DNA of 64,000 bases from Mangifera indica (lineage: Eukaryota > Streptophyta > Magnoliopsida > Sapindales > Anacardiaceae), in assembly GCF_011075055.1 (NCBI RefSeq), contig NC_058147.1:5766001-5830000 (forward strand). Direction: 5' to 3'. The position numbers and the translations under genes are program-made. Under the pieces are notes generated by a model. The model was given only the letters and a program-made list of their open reading frames with translations, had not been told where the DNA came from and did no database searches. Positions 11,729 through 23,200 of the stretch are shown here, piece after piece. How positions within the stretch are numbered: the first letter of the stretch is position 1; every line of letters starts with the position of its first letter.

Positions 11729-14422
11729 TTACAAGGAAAAAAACATCATGAACTTGACAAATGAACATAAGATGAATGCCATGGGAAATGTGGCTAATGA
11801 ATTCATCAAGGAGCTAGCACCAGAAACACTCCCAGAAGGACTGCTTATGGGGGAAACGCCAGGGAGCAACCCGGTTGATGGCACCACGGAAGACTTGGGT
11901 GTTGTCGATCCAGCACCATCTGACTCAGGTGCAGGTGCTGGAGCACTTACAGAATCTTTGCTTACCGAGGAAGGTGGAGCTATAAGCGGCGGAAATTGCT
12001 GAGGTCCTGCATCATTTAACAGAATGCTTAACAAAAAATAAATAACTATAACACAATTGCGTGATTATTTGAACAGATTTGAACATTGTTAGGACTAATA
12101 TCTACGTGAAATATATATGAGCAATTATGAAATGGGATTGGACTGTTATGAAATATTTATGGGCAGTTATAACATGAGCAAGCAAAAAATAGAGATTGGG
12201 GAACGAGAGAAAGGGGAAGAAACTAGGTTTTGTTTGGGCAACCGGTAGCTAATTGAGAGAGAGTCTAGGCTCTCAAAAAGTAGACAAATCAAAGAGAGTT
12301 TCGGCCTCTTGAATAGCTGAAATTTGAGAGCACCTGACTCTTGAATAGCTGGAATCTATCCATTTGAGAATATAAAAATACAGTAAAAGGTTACTCGATT
12401 CTGGGTGTTGTTCTGTTTTACCTCCTAGAAATCAATTCTATTTGTGTGTGTTTTGAGTTGGTTGGGGTGATTTCTGGGTTCCTAAAAAACATCGTTACTG
12501 GAAATAAAATGGTAGCTTCAACTTGAAAGCACTTTAAATTCATGAATTCATCTGGCACATCTAGACTGTCACCAAAATCAACAGACAAAAGCTGATAATG
12601 GAAAACAAAGATTATTCATTAATTTCCTAAGAACAAATTCTTATTAGAACATCAATTTCCTGGCATGAATTGTCTAGCTTGTCTGAGAGGCAGAACAAGC
12701 CAAGAGAAATCAATCATGCCACTGCAGCAACTATAACATATAAAAAACATGGTTGACTTACTGAAGAAAACTAGAAAAACAAATCTGTAGCAATCTCTCA
12801 AAAGAATTCACAAAATAAAATTAGGCATATCAATGTTGAGAAATGAAGTAGAGATTAAAATAAATAATGCAGTGGACTTATCAGCTCTCATGCACCTCCA
12901 AATACTCCATCACAATAAATTACTTAACAAAATTTACCTGGACATCGAGGTTGTAGAGATGTAGACAGCCTGCAGGGTTGAATACAATTTTAAAAGGCTC
13001 AGCCATCAGATTGAAACTAGATTCCACAATTACATGTCTAAATAAACATTAATGAAGCAACATAAGAAACAGAAATAGCATACGTAGTCATGATGGTGCC
13101 ATTGACAAAGCCGCCATAACTACATGAAGTGACATTACACCCAGCACTACTCTGTTGCATCGTAACATTTCCAAGCATAAGATTACTATTTTTACATTGC
13201 ATGCTAGAACACGAAACCGCCAAAGAAGCAGGCATGCAGTACAAACTGTTTTAAACAAAAAATGAAGCTGATTAGCACAAGCTGAAACACTAAAAGAAAA
13301 AGGAAATCCAGTACCTAAACCAACATGCAAGTAAGATTTGTTCATTTACTTGAGATTCCCTGGCCCACAACTGCATTGTACACAATGGCTCGCTGTGATA
13401 GCATAGCTCCCATTTGGCACAATCAAAGCACGATCCGAAGCATATCTAGGAAAATTTGATGCACAAGCTGCAATTCAAGAAGCAAATCAACAAAACCATT
13501 AATCAATGTTCATAGACAAAACACGCAAGTACTAACTCAAATTGCATCAAGAAACTACACACTGTGGCAACTATAAGGCATTCTACTGCAATAAAAACAG
13601 CAAATATGCCAAAATACGATGATGTTTGCAGCAAACAACCACAATCATACAAAATTAAGCAACATAGATCTCTATTCAATCAAATGGCTCTAACTTTAAA
13701 CCCAAAAATCTCGTTCAGTACTTTAAATTCATCAAAAATGAATAAAAAATATAAACTTTACCTGGCAATGGAACTGCAAGAATATCAGCAGCCTTGATGG
13801 CCGTGCTCCCCATAGCATTAACATTCATCAAATCCGTAACGGTCGTGCTATACCTAGCCGCAATTCCCGCAAGTGTGTCCACTTCCTTGACAACATAACT
13901 CAAATAAACAGCCGGCAACGAATTATCCGTCCCATTAAAACAAGTACACGGAAGCGGCACCAGCAAGCTCACTCCCACATCCAAAACATCCGGGTCCTGT
14001 ATATTATTCGCTTCTCTCAACTGATCGGCCGAAACAAGACCCGAGTAAACTTTGTTCGCAATGGACGCCAACGTGTCCGAGGGCCGAGTCTTGTAGTGAG
14101 TGGACACGGACTTCCGAATCCCGTCCACGCAGGAGCACGTGACGGGTATCTTCAGGAAGAGCTGAGACGGAAGAATGTGATTCTCCACGTCTGGGTAGGA
14201 AATGTCGATGGCATTAACTGTGAGAATCGAAATGGGGTCGGCGTTAAAGAGAGATCCGACCTCGGAGACTTTGAGGTCGGTGTCAAGTGTGTAGCCGAGT
14301 AAAGCGTTGCAGTAGTCTGAGTTGGAGCACGGCTCGATAGTTGATTTTGAGAGGACTAGAACCACATTGACTAGAATCAAGAAGCAGGAGGAAGCAATGG
14401 CGGTAGGGTTTTGGCTTGGCAT
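11729..14422 (-). CDS. LYM1/LYM3-like: LysM-domain GPI-anchored receptor, LYM1/LYM3 type
   Basis: Five minus-strand exons: 14422-13762, 13467-13350, 13245-13084, 12969-12938, 12006-11729, giving 416 residues. A signal peptide (about residues 1-27, hydrophobic FLILVNVVLVL) is followed by three LysM modules in the extracellular part (about residues 40-95, 108-155 and 170-220), separated by the family's CxC motifs (CSC, CTC, later CQCSC). A Cys-rich stretch follows, then a Pro/Ser/Ala-rich linker, and a hydrophobic C terminus (FPMAFILCSFVKFMMFFSL) preceded by small residues, as expected for GPI attachment. Proteins of this group (Arabidopsis LYM1, LYM3; rice LYP4/6) bind peptidoglycan or chitin fragments at the plasma membrane and signal through CERK1-type kinases. 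Whether this copy is LYM1 or LYM3 needs a tree; the adjacent ATAD5-like gene favours the At1g77630 (LYM3) relationship. Confidence 0.93.
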
Positions 14423-16950
14423 TGCCTTTGTTTTAGGGTTTTAGAGGTTGAAATTTGTGGCTATAGTTTTGGAACAGAGAGAGTGTTGTTGTGAAGAAAG
14501 AGGAAAGTAAGAGGACTGGGATTGAGGGAGGAGACAAACGTTAATGTATTGCATAAGCTGAGAACACAGGGTGAGGTTCTCGATCTTTGAGATCAGAGAG
14601 TCTGCTTTTTTACTGGACCATTTCGTCCCTTTCTAATTTTAAATTTCTCTCCTTTTCAAATTTAAGGAGCGTCTTGATGAATGACAATCCAATGGGATGC
14701 CTACTTGACGGATTTGCCCTCGTTGGTTGCTTCATTCATTATTCTTTGAGGGAAATTATCTATTGAAGTAAGTTAATTTATGTTATTTGAAAATTTTACC
14801 AAAATTGTAACATGCAAAAGTTGATGGTAAATTATAATTGCAACCCTTTTCTAATCTAATCTCCTTTTAAGTTATTTAAAAATGTATTTTTCACATACTT
14901 TAAATGTAATGCTATGGAATTTTTGCCAAGTTTCTATGAATAATTATATTGATTAATATTTTTTATGAGTAGTATTATGTATATATATTTTTAATATATA
15001 AATAATATGTTATCATATAATTGAGTATTATTTTATTTTTAATTTAAAATTATTCGATTATATAATAACTAATTATTTGTATATCTAAATTATGTATCAA
15101 AAATATATACCCATTATTTTTATTGTTTATTGAAACCCTTTAAAGTTTACTTTCTAACTCTTAGCCTCCGCTCTTCCCCTCCAACAACAAACACAAACAC
15201 ATCCTTTTCTTAAGCCAAGGCTACAACATTGCTTAGAGGTGGTTGTCCCCTCGTGAGGCCATGAACTTGATTGAAGGTATTGGTTTGTAAGGTCAAGACT
15301 TTGCTTGAGGTCTCCATCAACTCACAAGGCTGTGTCATTGCTCAATGCCATTGCCACCTTGCAAAATCGTTTACTCATTGGAAGTTATCATTACCTTATA
15401 AGATCACCATTTCTTTTTTATTTTTGTTATAGATGAATTTAAGTCTAATCAAACTTAAGACTTGACGTATTCGAGTTTGGCTTGACAGAAAAGAGTTAAG
15501 TTCAAGTTCAACAAACTTTCCTAAACATGAGCTTGAGCTTAACAAAAAAATTAACAAATAAAAATATTTCTAAAAATTTGTCTTATATATAAAAGAAAAC
15601 ATTGAAATGGAATTAAATTGTGTTGAGAAATAAAACTAAGTGGGTTGTTAAAGTTTTTCTTACCAATATGGAACTTTTAAAATTAAATTTATTTATTACG
15701 AGTTGTTAAAGTGGTTTTTTTTTTCTAATAGGAGAGACTTTTATAAATAAGCCTACTTATTTTATACTCAATATAATTGAACTTTCCTTCCATTTTTTCT
15801 TTTATTAGAAATCATAGATTTTAAAAATTAATATTAAAAAAATTTTGATACGTAAAAAATTTTAAGTGCGAACCCTCATTACTCGAGTGTTTCAAATTTG
15901 ATTGAATCGAACATAAGCCAACTTAATTCAAATTTAACCTTATTTTTAAGTGATGGGATAGATATTAAGAGTTGGATAGTGTTTCGAATTAAAATATTTA
16001 ATTAAATTAGTTTAGTAATTTCATTGAGATTAAAAAGTTTTTTTATAGTTTCAATGGTTGAATTGAAGCTACTTAATTTAAATTTATTATAGTGGTGGAA
16101 TAGATGATTCTCCCTCAAAATCTGACAAAACTTAGATTACTAGGTTTATGGGATACGAGTGATTTATTTTATAATGATATGTAGAAAATTAAAATGACAC
16201 GTATGTGTGTGGTAACCATTAAAAATTTTGGGAGACAATTGAGTTTTACCACCCATTCTGAAAATTATTTATATATGTTGTGTTATTGAACAAGGGTATT
16301 TCAGTGAATCAGTTATTTGCTTTTTAGATTGGGGAGCATCTGAGTGTACCCCACTGACTCTCCTATTTGGGCTTTTTTTAGGTGTGGTAGAAAAGAATTT
16401 TTGGATTTCTTCTTGTTTCGGACAAATGCGTATTCACGTGCTCAACTTGGTTGATCACTAGACGTTAATGAAGGTCAAGGGTCGGTCAAGCCGTTCCAAC
16501 CAACTATCCAATCCAATTTTTTTTCTGTTTGTTTCGTTAGATGCTCTCAACTACAATAGTATTTTTGTATTTATTTCTTAGATACTTTGTTCAAGATAAT
16601 TTTATAGTAAAAATCAATTCAGATGGATCAATCATAACAATTTAATTCATATTAAATTATTTTCATTCATAGAATAAATACACGAGAGTTGTAGCGGGAG
16701 ACCAATGCATAGCGATCACATATAACTTGTACACACAAGATATTAAGCATGTTATTTACTTACATACTGATCTAGATATCAGTATACATCTTCAATCTAG
16801 ACGCTAAGGAAAGAGAAAATCTCAATAATATATAAGATCTCTTATACGTTTCATCTCTTATCATTATGAGATTACATATCATAATCTCTTATATTTAATT
16901 ATAATGCTAGCAATAAAAGTTCATAGAGGGATTTTAGTCCCCTCTCAACC
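14423..16950. other. AT-rich intergenic DNA with transposon debris
   Basis: No gene is visible. The part nearest 14.4-14.6 kb is the promoter of the LysM gene. About 14930-15120 is an AT-rich, imperfectly palindromic stretch centred near 15040 that resembles the miniature elements at 27.1 and 36.1 kb. About 15430-15960 holds the degenerate hexamer-word repeat (GAGTTTGG, CAAGTTCAACAAAC, ATGAGCTTGAGCTT). The rest shows nothing recognisable. Confidence 0.5.
14433..14441 (-). promoter_or_regulatory. Telo-box in LysM gene 5' leader
   Basis: Minus-strand AAACCCTAA sits 11 bases upstream of the ATG at 14422, probably in the 5' UTR. It is a motif match only. Confidence 0.35.
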
Positions 16951-16959
16951 ATTAGGTGT

Positions 16960-17740
16960 AACAAGGTCATAAGCCTCTCACACAACAACTTCATATCCCC
17001 GTCAATAGAGACGACATCAAAGTATCATCAGACAAAGGATTTAAAATCTTTTCCAACATACAAACCTTAAATTACGTAGTAGACATGTTGCCACTCATAA
17101 TGGCATTGATATCTGAAATGCAAAGCATACATCACTCTTAAACGATAATGACAATAGGTGTACAAAACATAACTCATGTCACAATGGCATCGATCAACTA
17201 TTTATAGAGTATAACTTCCATCCTAACGGTGTCAATCAACAATGTACAAACCATAACTTATATTATTATGATGTCAACCTACATTATGCAAACAATAACT
17301 TACTTTATAATGATGTCACCTCTTGATACATAGGATATAACTCACAAAGAGTAGGTCAAGGTATTGACATTTGATGTATTGATAATAACCTATGGCATGT
17401 TGGTGTCATCTCGCTACTTATTGACCTTAACTCATGACAAGTAGATAAAAGCGTAGTATTCAATGTATGTATTATAACTCACTCTACTAAGCCATCATCC
17501 CTCAATGTGTATAGCATAATTCACGTTTAGTAGGTCATGACATCAACGTTCAACATGCAAATTATAATTCACTCAATGAAAACACTTACTCTTGATGTGT
17601 ATAGTGTAACTCACATAAAACAAATCGAGATATTAACAAGCAACATGTAGGTAATAACTCACACGAAAAATGACACCAAAGCCTTACCTATAAAGGATAG
17701 CTCACATTATAGGTATACCACCTATACATCGGTATTGACT
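16960..17740. repeat. Degenerate tandem repeat, unit 42-48 bp
   Basis: The core TAACTCAC or a variant recurs at about 17169, 17211, 17252, 17294, 17336, 17384, 17424, 17471, 17515, 17562, 17605, 17651 and 17697, a spacing of 40-48 bp. Between cores, words such as GTAGGTCA, GATGTCA and CAATGTRTA recur. At least 13 and perhaps 16 diverged units are present. There is no long open reading frame. It is an old minisatellite, perhaps inside a degraded larger element. Confidence 0.7.
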
Positions 17741-20110
17741 CGGAAGTGTGCAACAATGAAAAATACACCAATTCAGGAAGACTTGGGTGTAAGAATATGA
17801 ATATACACAATAATTTTATAAAAAGACGAACAATTGTACGTGGATCAACTGAAAATATTTATAGCCAATGTCAATGATGTTACCATTAATTTGATGACAT
17901 AAGATTATACAATAAATTGGAAATAACACAAGATGTGTGTTTATATTGTAAAAGTATAACACACCACTAAGTGTTTGTAGATATCTCTCTTATGTCCTTC
18001 CCCTTTATCATTGTTTTGTATCTACAATAGTGAGATATAGGGTTATACGATTTGAAGATAAAGTAGTAGTTAATGACATGATGAATGTTATGGTAAAAAC
18101 ACAATTTCACTTCAATTATAATTGTTGACATTAAGTATACAGATTCCTTGACAATTAAAAATAATTATTTAATAGCCCCCCAAAGGGTAGTTTGATGACA
18201 AATAAGTGGATTTTAAGCATAAAAGAATAAGAGTTCAAATTTTCTCTTGACATTTTAAGATTAAATTTTAATTTACTTGGTATAAATATATATAAGAGAG
18301 TTGTTAGGTTCTCCTTAAGCATTATTCTCTTTAGCAAAACTCTAGCTTTTCCTAGCCATTTACCTTGGTAAGAAGTTCTTGTTTCATGTATTCTCCATCC
18401 ACTTTTGTTAAGGTGAGCCATTTTTTTTTTCGTCTTTTTTTTTTTTATTACATGGTGTGGATGGGATCCCATAGAGAGGGGTTTCTCTTTAGGGCTTTGC
18501 ATTTTGGTCATTTGTTGATTAATATTTATTTTACTTATTTCTTTCATATGTCTTCTAAAAAGTTCTAACAATAATAATGTTTGTTACTATGCTAACCTGA
18601 AAGACTCACCTTCTAAAGAGGTTTCTTAACCAATTTGCAAAGAGAGGAGGACATCAAGTTGAATCTTCCTAGAGCCTCTTATTGAAGCAAGTTTGAGGGC
18701 TCAACCTAGCAAGGCCAGACCAAGCGAGGAGCAAGTGGAGGAAGACATTCTCTTGGTCCAAATTGAAGTATCCCTTCCTAATATAGAGGGAAACATGGCA
18801 TTGCCTCCAATTTATTTTTACTGAATTGATTCGCATAACAAAATTTTGTCTTTACACGCCTTCATGCAAAAAGTAATTGATTTGTTGAAAGTTATTCAAC
18901 TCGTTCTTTTTCAACTACCTCCAAATGCTTATCGATGCATTTTGGGGTTATACATTTTATATCATCTTTTGAGAAGAGGCAAGCTTAAGGCAAAGGAAAG
19001 GAGATCACAAATCTTAATGTCCAAGCCATAGATCATCTCTTTATTACTTTTTGAAGGCTTTGTGGTTGTCCTTATCATTCATCATCTTTCGTTTTATTTG
19101 TTTTTAGTTTTTGGAGGGTGGACATTTGTTGTTTTTGTACCTACAAGCTCCAGAGCAACTATCAAGCTTTTATTTCTAAATGTGTTTTATAGAACTTGGC
19201 TAGAGATATGCATTGTTCTACTTGCATTCCTTCCAAAATTTGGTGTGGGGCAGACATCTCCCATATTTAGTATAAGGACAAACTCCTCTAAGACAACCCT
19301 TGCTTTAGAATGTTTTGCATTGAAACATTATAGATAGGCTTTCAAGGTCTTATCATTTTCTTGTCATATGTTCCCAAGATAGCAAACAGATACGACAAAG
19401 TGTCGAGTTGTTGGAATTGATACAAGAATTGGCTAGTCAACTATTTCTATAAGGTGATGGAACCAACGAGTAATTTTTTGAATCATATATTTGCTCTTAT
19501 TATGAGCGCAACAATTAGGTTACAACACTATATAAGTTTAGAGATTTGATAAAACTCTATTAAATTATTAAAAGAATTCAAATTATCTTAAAGATATTTC
19601 AATCTATCGAATGGATTAGTAGATAGTACTTTGAAATTGTTGATAATGATGCATGTTGCACCTACCTAATGAGAGAATAAGGATTCTCTTACATCAATCT
19701 TTTTAAGCAATCAAGTTTCATAGAGTTTTCTTAACTTTGGGCATAGAGATGTCGCCTAGATGTGGATTAGATATCACTTGTTCATGACAACACACGAAGG
19801 TTTTTTGAGTGATCCCACATGTTAGGTCTTAAGGCTTGTTCTCTTAATCAAGCCAACGTATCAAAGACAAATTTCAAACCCATGTCACGGTGGAGTCCAT
19901 TTAGATGATCCCTCAAGGAGTTGACCTTCCTCTTGCAAGTAGTTTATGACATCAAAATCATACAAAAGCAACAGAAACAGTTACTCTCGATGTGATTATT
20001 ATAGCATAGATCTCTAATTTGACTAATTTAATTGATTACCCAATCTTTTAACTATAAAATAAAAATCCCAGCGGCAAGCGATGACTGTTTTACGTAGAAC
20101 CGCTCTCAGA
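17741..20110. other. Gene-free, repeat-derived region
   Basis: Apart from the transposon-protein trace at 18.6-19.0 kb, I see no intact gene. A poly-T/A patch at about 18420-18445 and many stops in all frames argue for decayed repetitive DNA. The last few hundred bases grade into the promoter of the ATAD5-like gene. Confidence 0.5.
18600..19031 (+). pseudogene. Remnant of a plant transposon protein (possible PF04195-like)
   Basis: A plus-strand stretch encodes HAFMQKVIDLLKVI followed by FQLPPNAYRCILGLYILYHL and a Lys/Arg/Glu-rich tail. The pattern (hydrophobic helix, QLPPN-x-[YW]-R, then LYILYHLL) resembles the conserved segment of the plant putative gypsy-type transposon domain. Upstream, another segment (VEEDILLVQIEVSLPNIEG) is readable but separated by a stop. 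No complete gene is left. Assignment rests on pattern memory only; the surrounding 18.1-20.0 kb probably belongs to the same decayed element. Confidence 0.35.
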
Positions 20111-20116
20111 CTGTAA

Positions 20117-20257
20117 GGCGGGAACAAAATCCAATTTCCCTCCATAAATCTCTTTCCTCTCTCCAGATAACGTTTTATTTTACACTTTCACTCTCCCACG
20201 CTGGCGATGAAAAAAAGTCCTAAACTATAACAACCGAAAGATTTAAGAAAACCCTAA
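20117..20257 (+). promoter_or_regulatory. E2F-like site and telo-box upstream of ATAD5-like gene
   Basis: GGCGGGAA at 20117-20124 is a canonical E2F core, about 150 bp before the ATG at 20275. A telo-box AAACCCTAA follows at 20249-20257, in the likely 5' leader. E2F control fits a gene for PCNA unloading during S phase. Binding itself is inference. Confidence 0.55.
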
Positions 20258-20274
20258 TTGTGCGAAATTATAGA

Positions 20275-23200
20275 ATGGATCGATTAGCTGAAGAAGGCAA
20301 GCTTGAGTCTGGAAGAAGGAACGTTCGGCGGCGGTTCGTTCAGTCGACTCTGTTTCCGCAGAAATCACCCAAACAAGAATGTGACGGCGGAGATCAGATT
20401 GCCTACAAGGAATGTGATGTAGAGGGTGATAATGAAGATGATCAGGAATTCTGTTGTAGTAGTCAGGGCAAGAAGAGTAGAAAGCGAAAGGGAAAGGCAA
20501 CGCCTCCAGCGACTAAATCTTCTAAAAAGGCAAGTTTATATGCAATTATAAATCATGTTGTCATTTCATTAGATCAATTAAAAAAATAATGGATTAATTA
20601 CTTGAATTGTTGTTTCGTGTCTAATTTCAGTTGAATCGATGCTGCTAAGCAAAATAAAATTTTGCCTTTAATTTAATTTTTTTTATGTGTAGATGAAAGG
20701 TAAGTCTCCAAACAGCTCTACGCCGAAGAAAAACGGGGTTCGTAGTGGGAAAGTATTAAACAATGTCATGGAGAGTGAGGAGCCATCTCCTCCCGTCCCT
20801 AATTTAAGACTAGAAGCTAAATTGACTGCTGAGGTTGGTAACTGTGCATAGTTCTGTCCTATAGTTTAATTAATTGTTTCAAATATTGTTGCAGTCTCGA
20901 TCCTTTTGGATGAATATTTATCCCTAGTTATTTTATATATTCATTATGTGCGTAGGTTGTGTGCTGAATGTTGTGTATGTTTATCATCAAATTATCAGTC
21001 AAATTAGAAGTAATTATTGGAAATTGAGTAACATAAAGACTTTGTTTTATGGTGTAATGTGTTAGTATGGAATTTGTATTGCCTGGCTATAGTGAGAAAA
21101 AACAAAAGAAAAAAATAATGGATGAGATTATGCAGTATTTTACCTTGTAAAAATCTTAACATTTGCTTGCTTTATGATTGAAGGATGTAATACTAGCTTA
21201 CAAACTTTGTCACATCTTTGATTAGGAAAATTTGCGGATTTTTGCTGGAAAGCAGATACATCCTTTTTTTGCTGTAAGGAAACAGGAAAGAAAAATCTGG
21301 AGATGACCGAAGTAGACAGTAATTGTTGTTCAATTGAAAGAAAAGATAAAAACCTTAATATTGGTCCTATTCATGTATTTGAAAGGAGTCAGGATGAATT
21401 TGTGTCTATTAATTGGGGAAATTGGACCTTTTGTGAGAAAACATCTACCGGTGGAAGTTGTTATATGGAGGGCACAATCTCCACTGTGTTTGAAAGCTCT
21501 GTTGAGTCCTTAAATTTAGAAAAGCTTCCCCATGATTCACATCCCGGAGATGAATCTCTTCTTCAAGACAGGATATTGTTGGATCAATGTTTTGTTCAAG
21601 GAGAACATGTGGTTGAAACATCACCAAAAGTCTCAGTCATGTTAGTTGATGAGCAGGAGGCATGCTGTCAGATCTTGAATGGATCAGATGCGGTACATAT
21701 AACATCTTAGTTTACACATGTTCTTTCTTGACCAGTTCCTGTTTTTCTTAGAATTATGTCTGCAAGGCATTTTCCTTTAGCTCTTTTGAATCTTATGTTT
21801 TGTACTTCATATGTTATACTATGATCCTGAGTCATCCTAGTGATATCATTAGCAGGACCATCAGCTGGATGAAACTAGATTACCTGGAAATGCTCCTTCT
21901 GTTAGAAAATCTGATGTGGAAGAGAAATTTATATTTCCTCAAGAAAGGTACAGATTTTCTGGGTAACAAACTTACTGGAAATCATATTTGCGGCAACCTA
22001 TTTTACCATCCATCTTTTATTTTTTCATCTCTGATATAAGAAACACATTCTATTTATCCGTTAGCTTGATTCTCACAAATACTTTCAAAGTTAGTCAGTA
22101 CTTCTATTATTTACATGCAAACTGCTCTTAATATTTTTGTAGCTTACTTTGCATGTTCTGAAACATCCTACTTTTAAGATCAAGATAAGGTTTTTGTGCT
22201 TTCATGTTTTGTTTTATGTTTTTCACTTTACCAACAAATGCTACTACATGTCCTCATACTAGTCTCAAGTTTTGCTTAATACTAATTTGCACTGTGGTCA
22301 TTCACTTAATGCATGTTTTTATTTAATATGTTTTTTTTTTCTGTTAGCAATCTCTAGTTGCACTGTTCAGTCCATTGATTATATTGTTGCACTGGCAGGT
22401 TAATGTCATGCTATAATGGTTGCGGTAGTCAGCTGAAGGATAGCCTATGGATAGACAAATACCGTCCGAAAAATGCCATGGAGGTTAGCTATATTTAATA
22501 AACTACTTCTTTTGATCCATTTTGGTGCTAAATCAAACAATTTCCTGCAGGTGTGTGGAAATAATGAATCAGTAAAGTTTATAAGTGACTGGCTGCAATT
22601 TTGGCATGAAAGAGAATTTCGGGTCATCAAAGATTCCTCTGGTAGTGACAAATGCAGTTCGCAAGGTGATTATGCAATTGAGTCTGATTCAGAAAATATA
22701 GATGAAGATGGCTTGAAGAATGTTCTTCTAGTTACAGGGCCTGTTGGGGTATGTTTTATTTTTTTGCTACTGTATTATCTTTAATCAATTACTGTTTGAA
22801 GTTTGTATTGTGCTGTTTTCTGTTTGTGAACTTACTTTGGGAACAGTCAAAATTTTATTTAATGAGTATCTTCTTTTCTTGTGTCACAATGGTCCAATGA
22901 TACTTCTTTGGATATGTGATAAATTCATGTTCAATATTGTTTAAGTTCCTTGATAGTTGATTTTCGAATCTACGACATTCACAAAAGTGATGTCTTTTTC
23001 CATTTTCCTTTTTTTTTTCTCATTTGGTTTTGATTTCAAATTGAAAAATGTACTAATCTGAGAAACTGCTTTGTAGACAATCACCAATGGAATTGAGTAA
23101 TTCAGATGGTTGGTTATGAAATACAAAACACTTTCCAATATTGTTCTATAATTTGCATTTCCATTGCTCAAGCAGTAATTCTCTTCGGTCTATATGCATT

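Noticed and set aside
11748..12002. Plus-strand 84-codon frame
   Set aside because: It is antisense to the last exon of the LysM receptor gene, whose Pro/Ser-rich coding keeps the opposite strand open.
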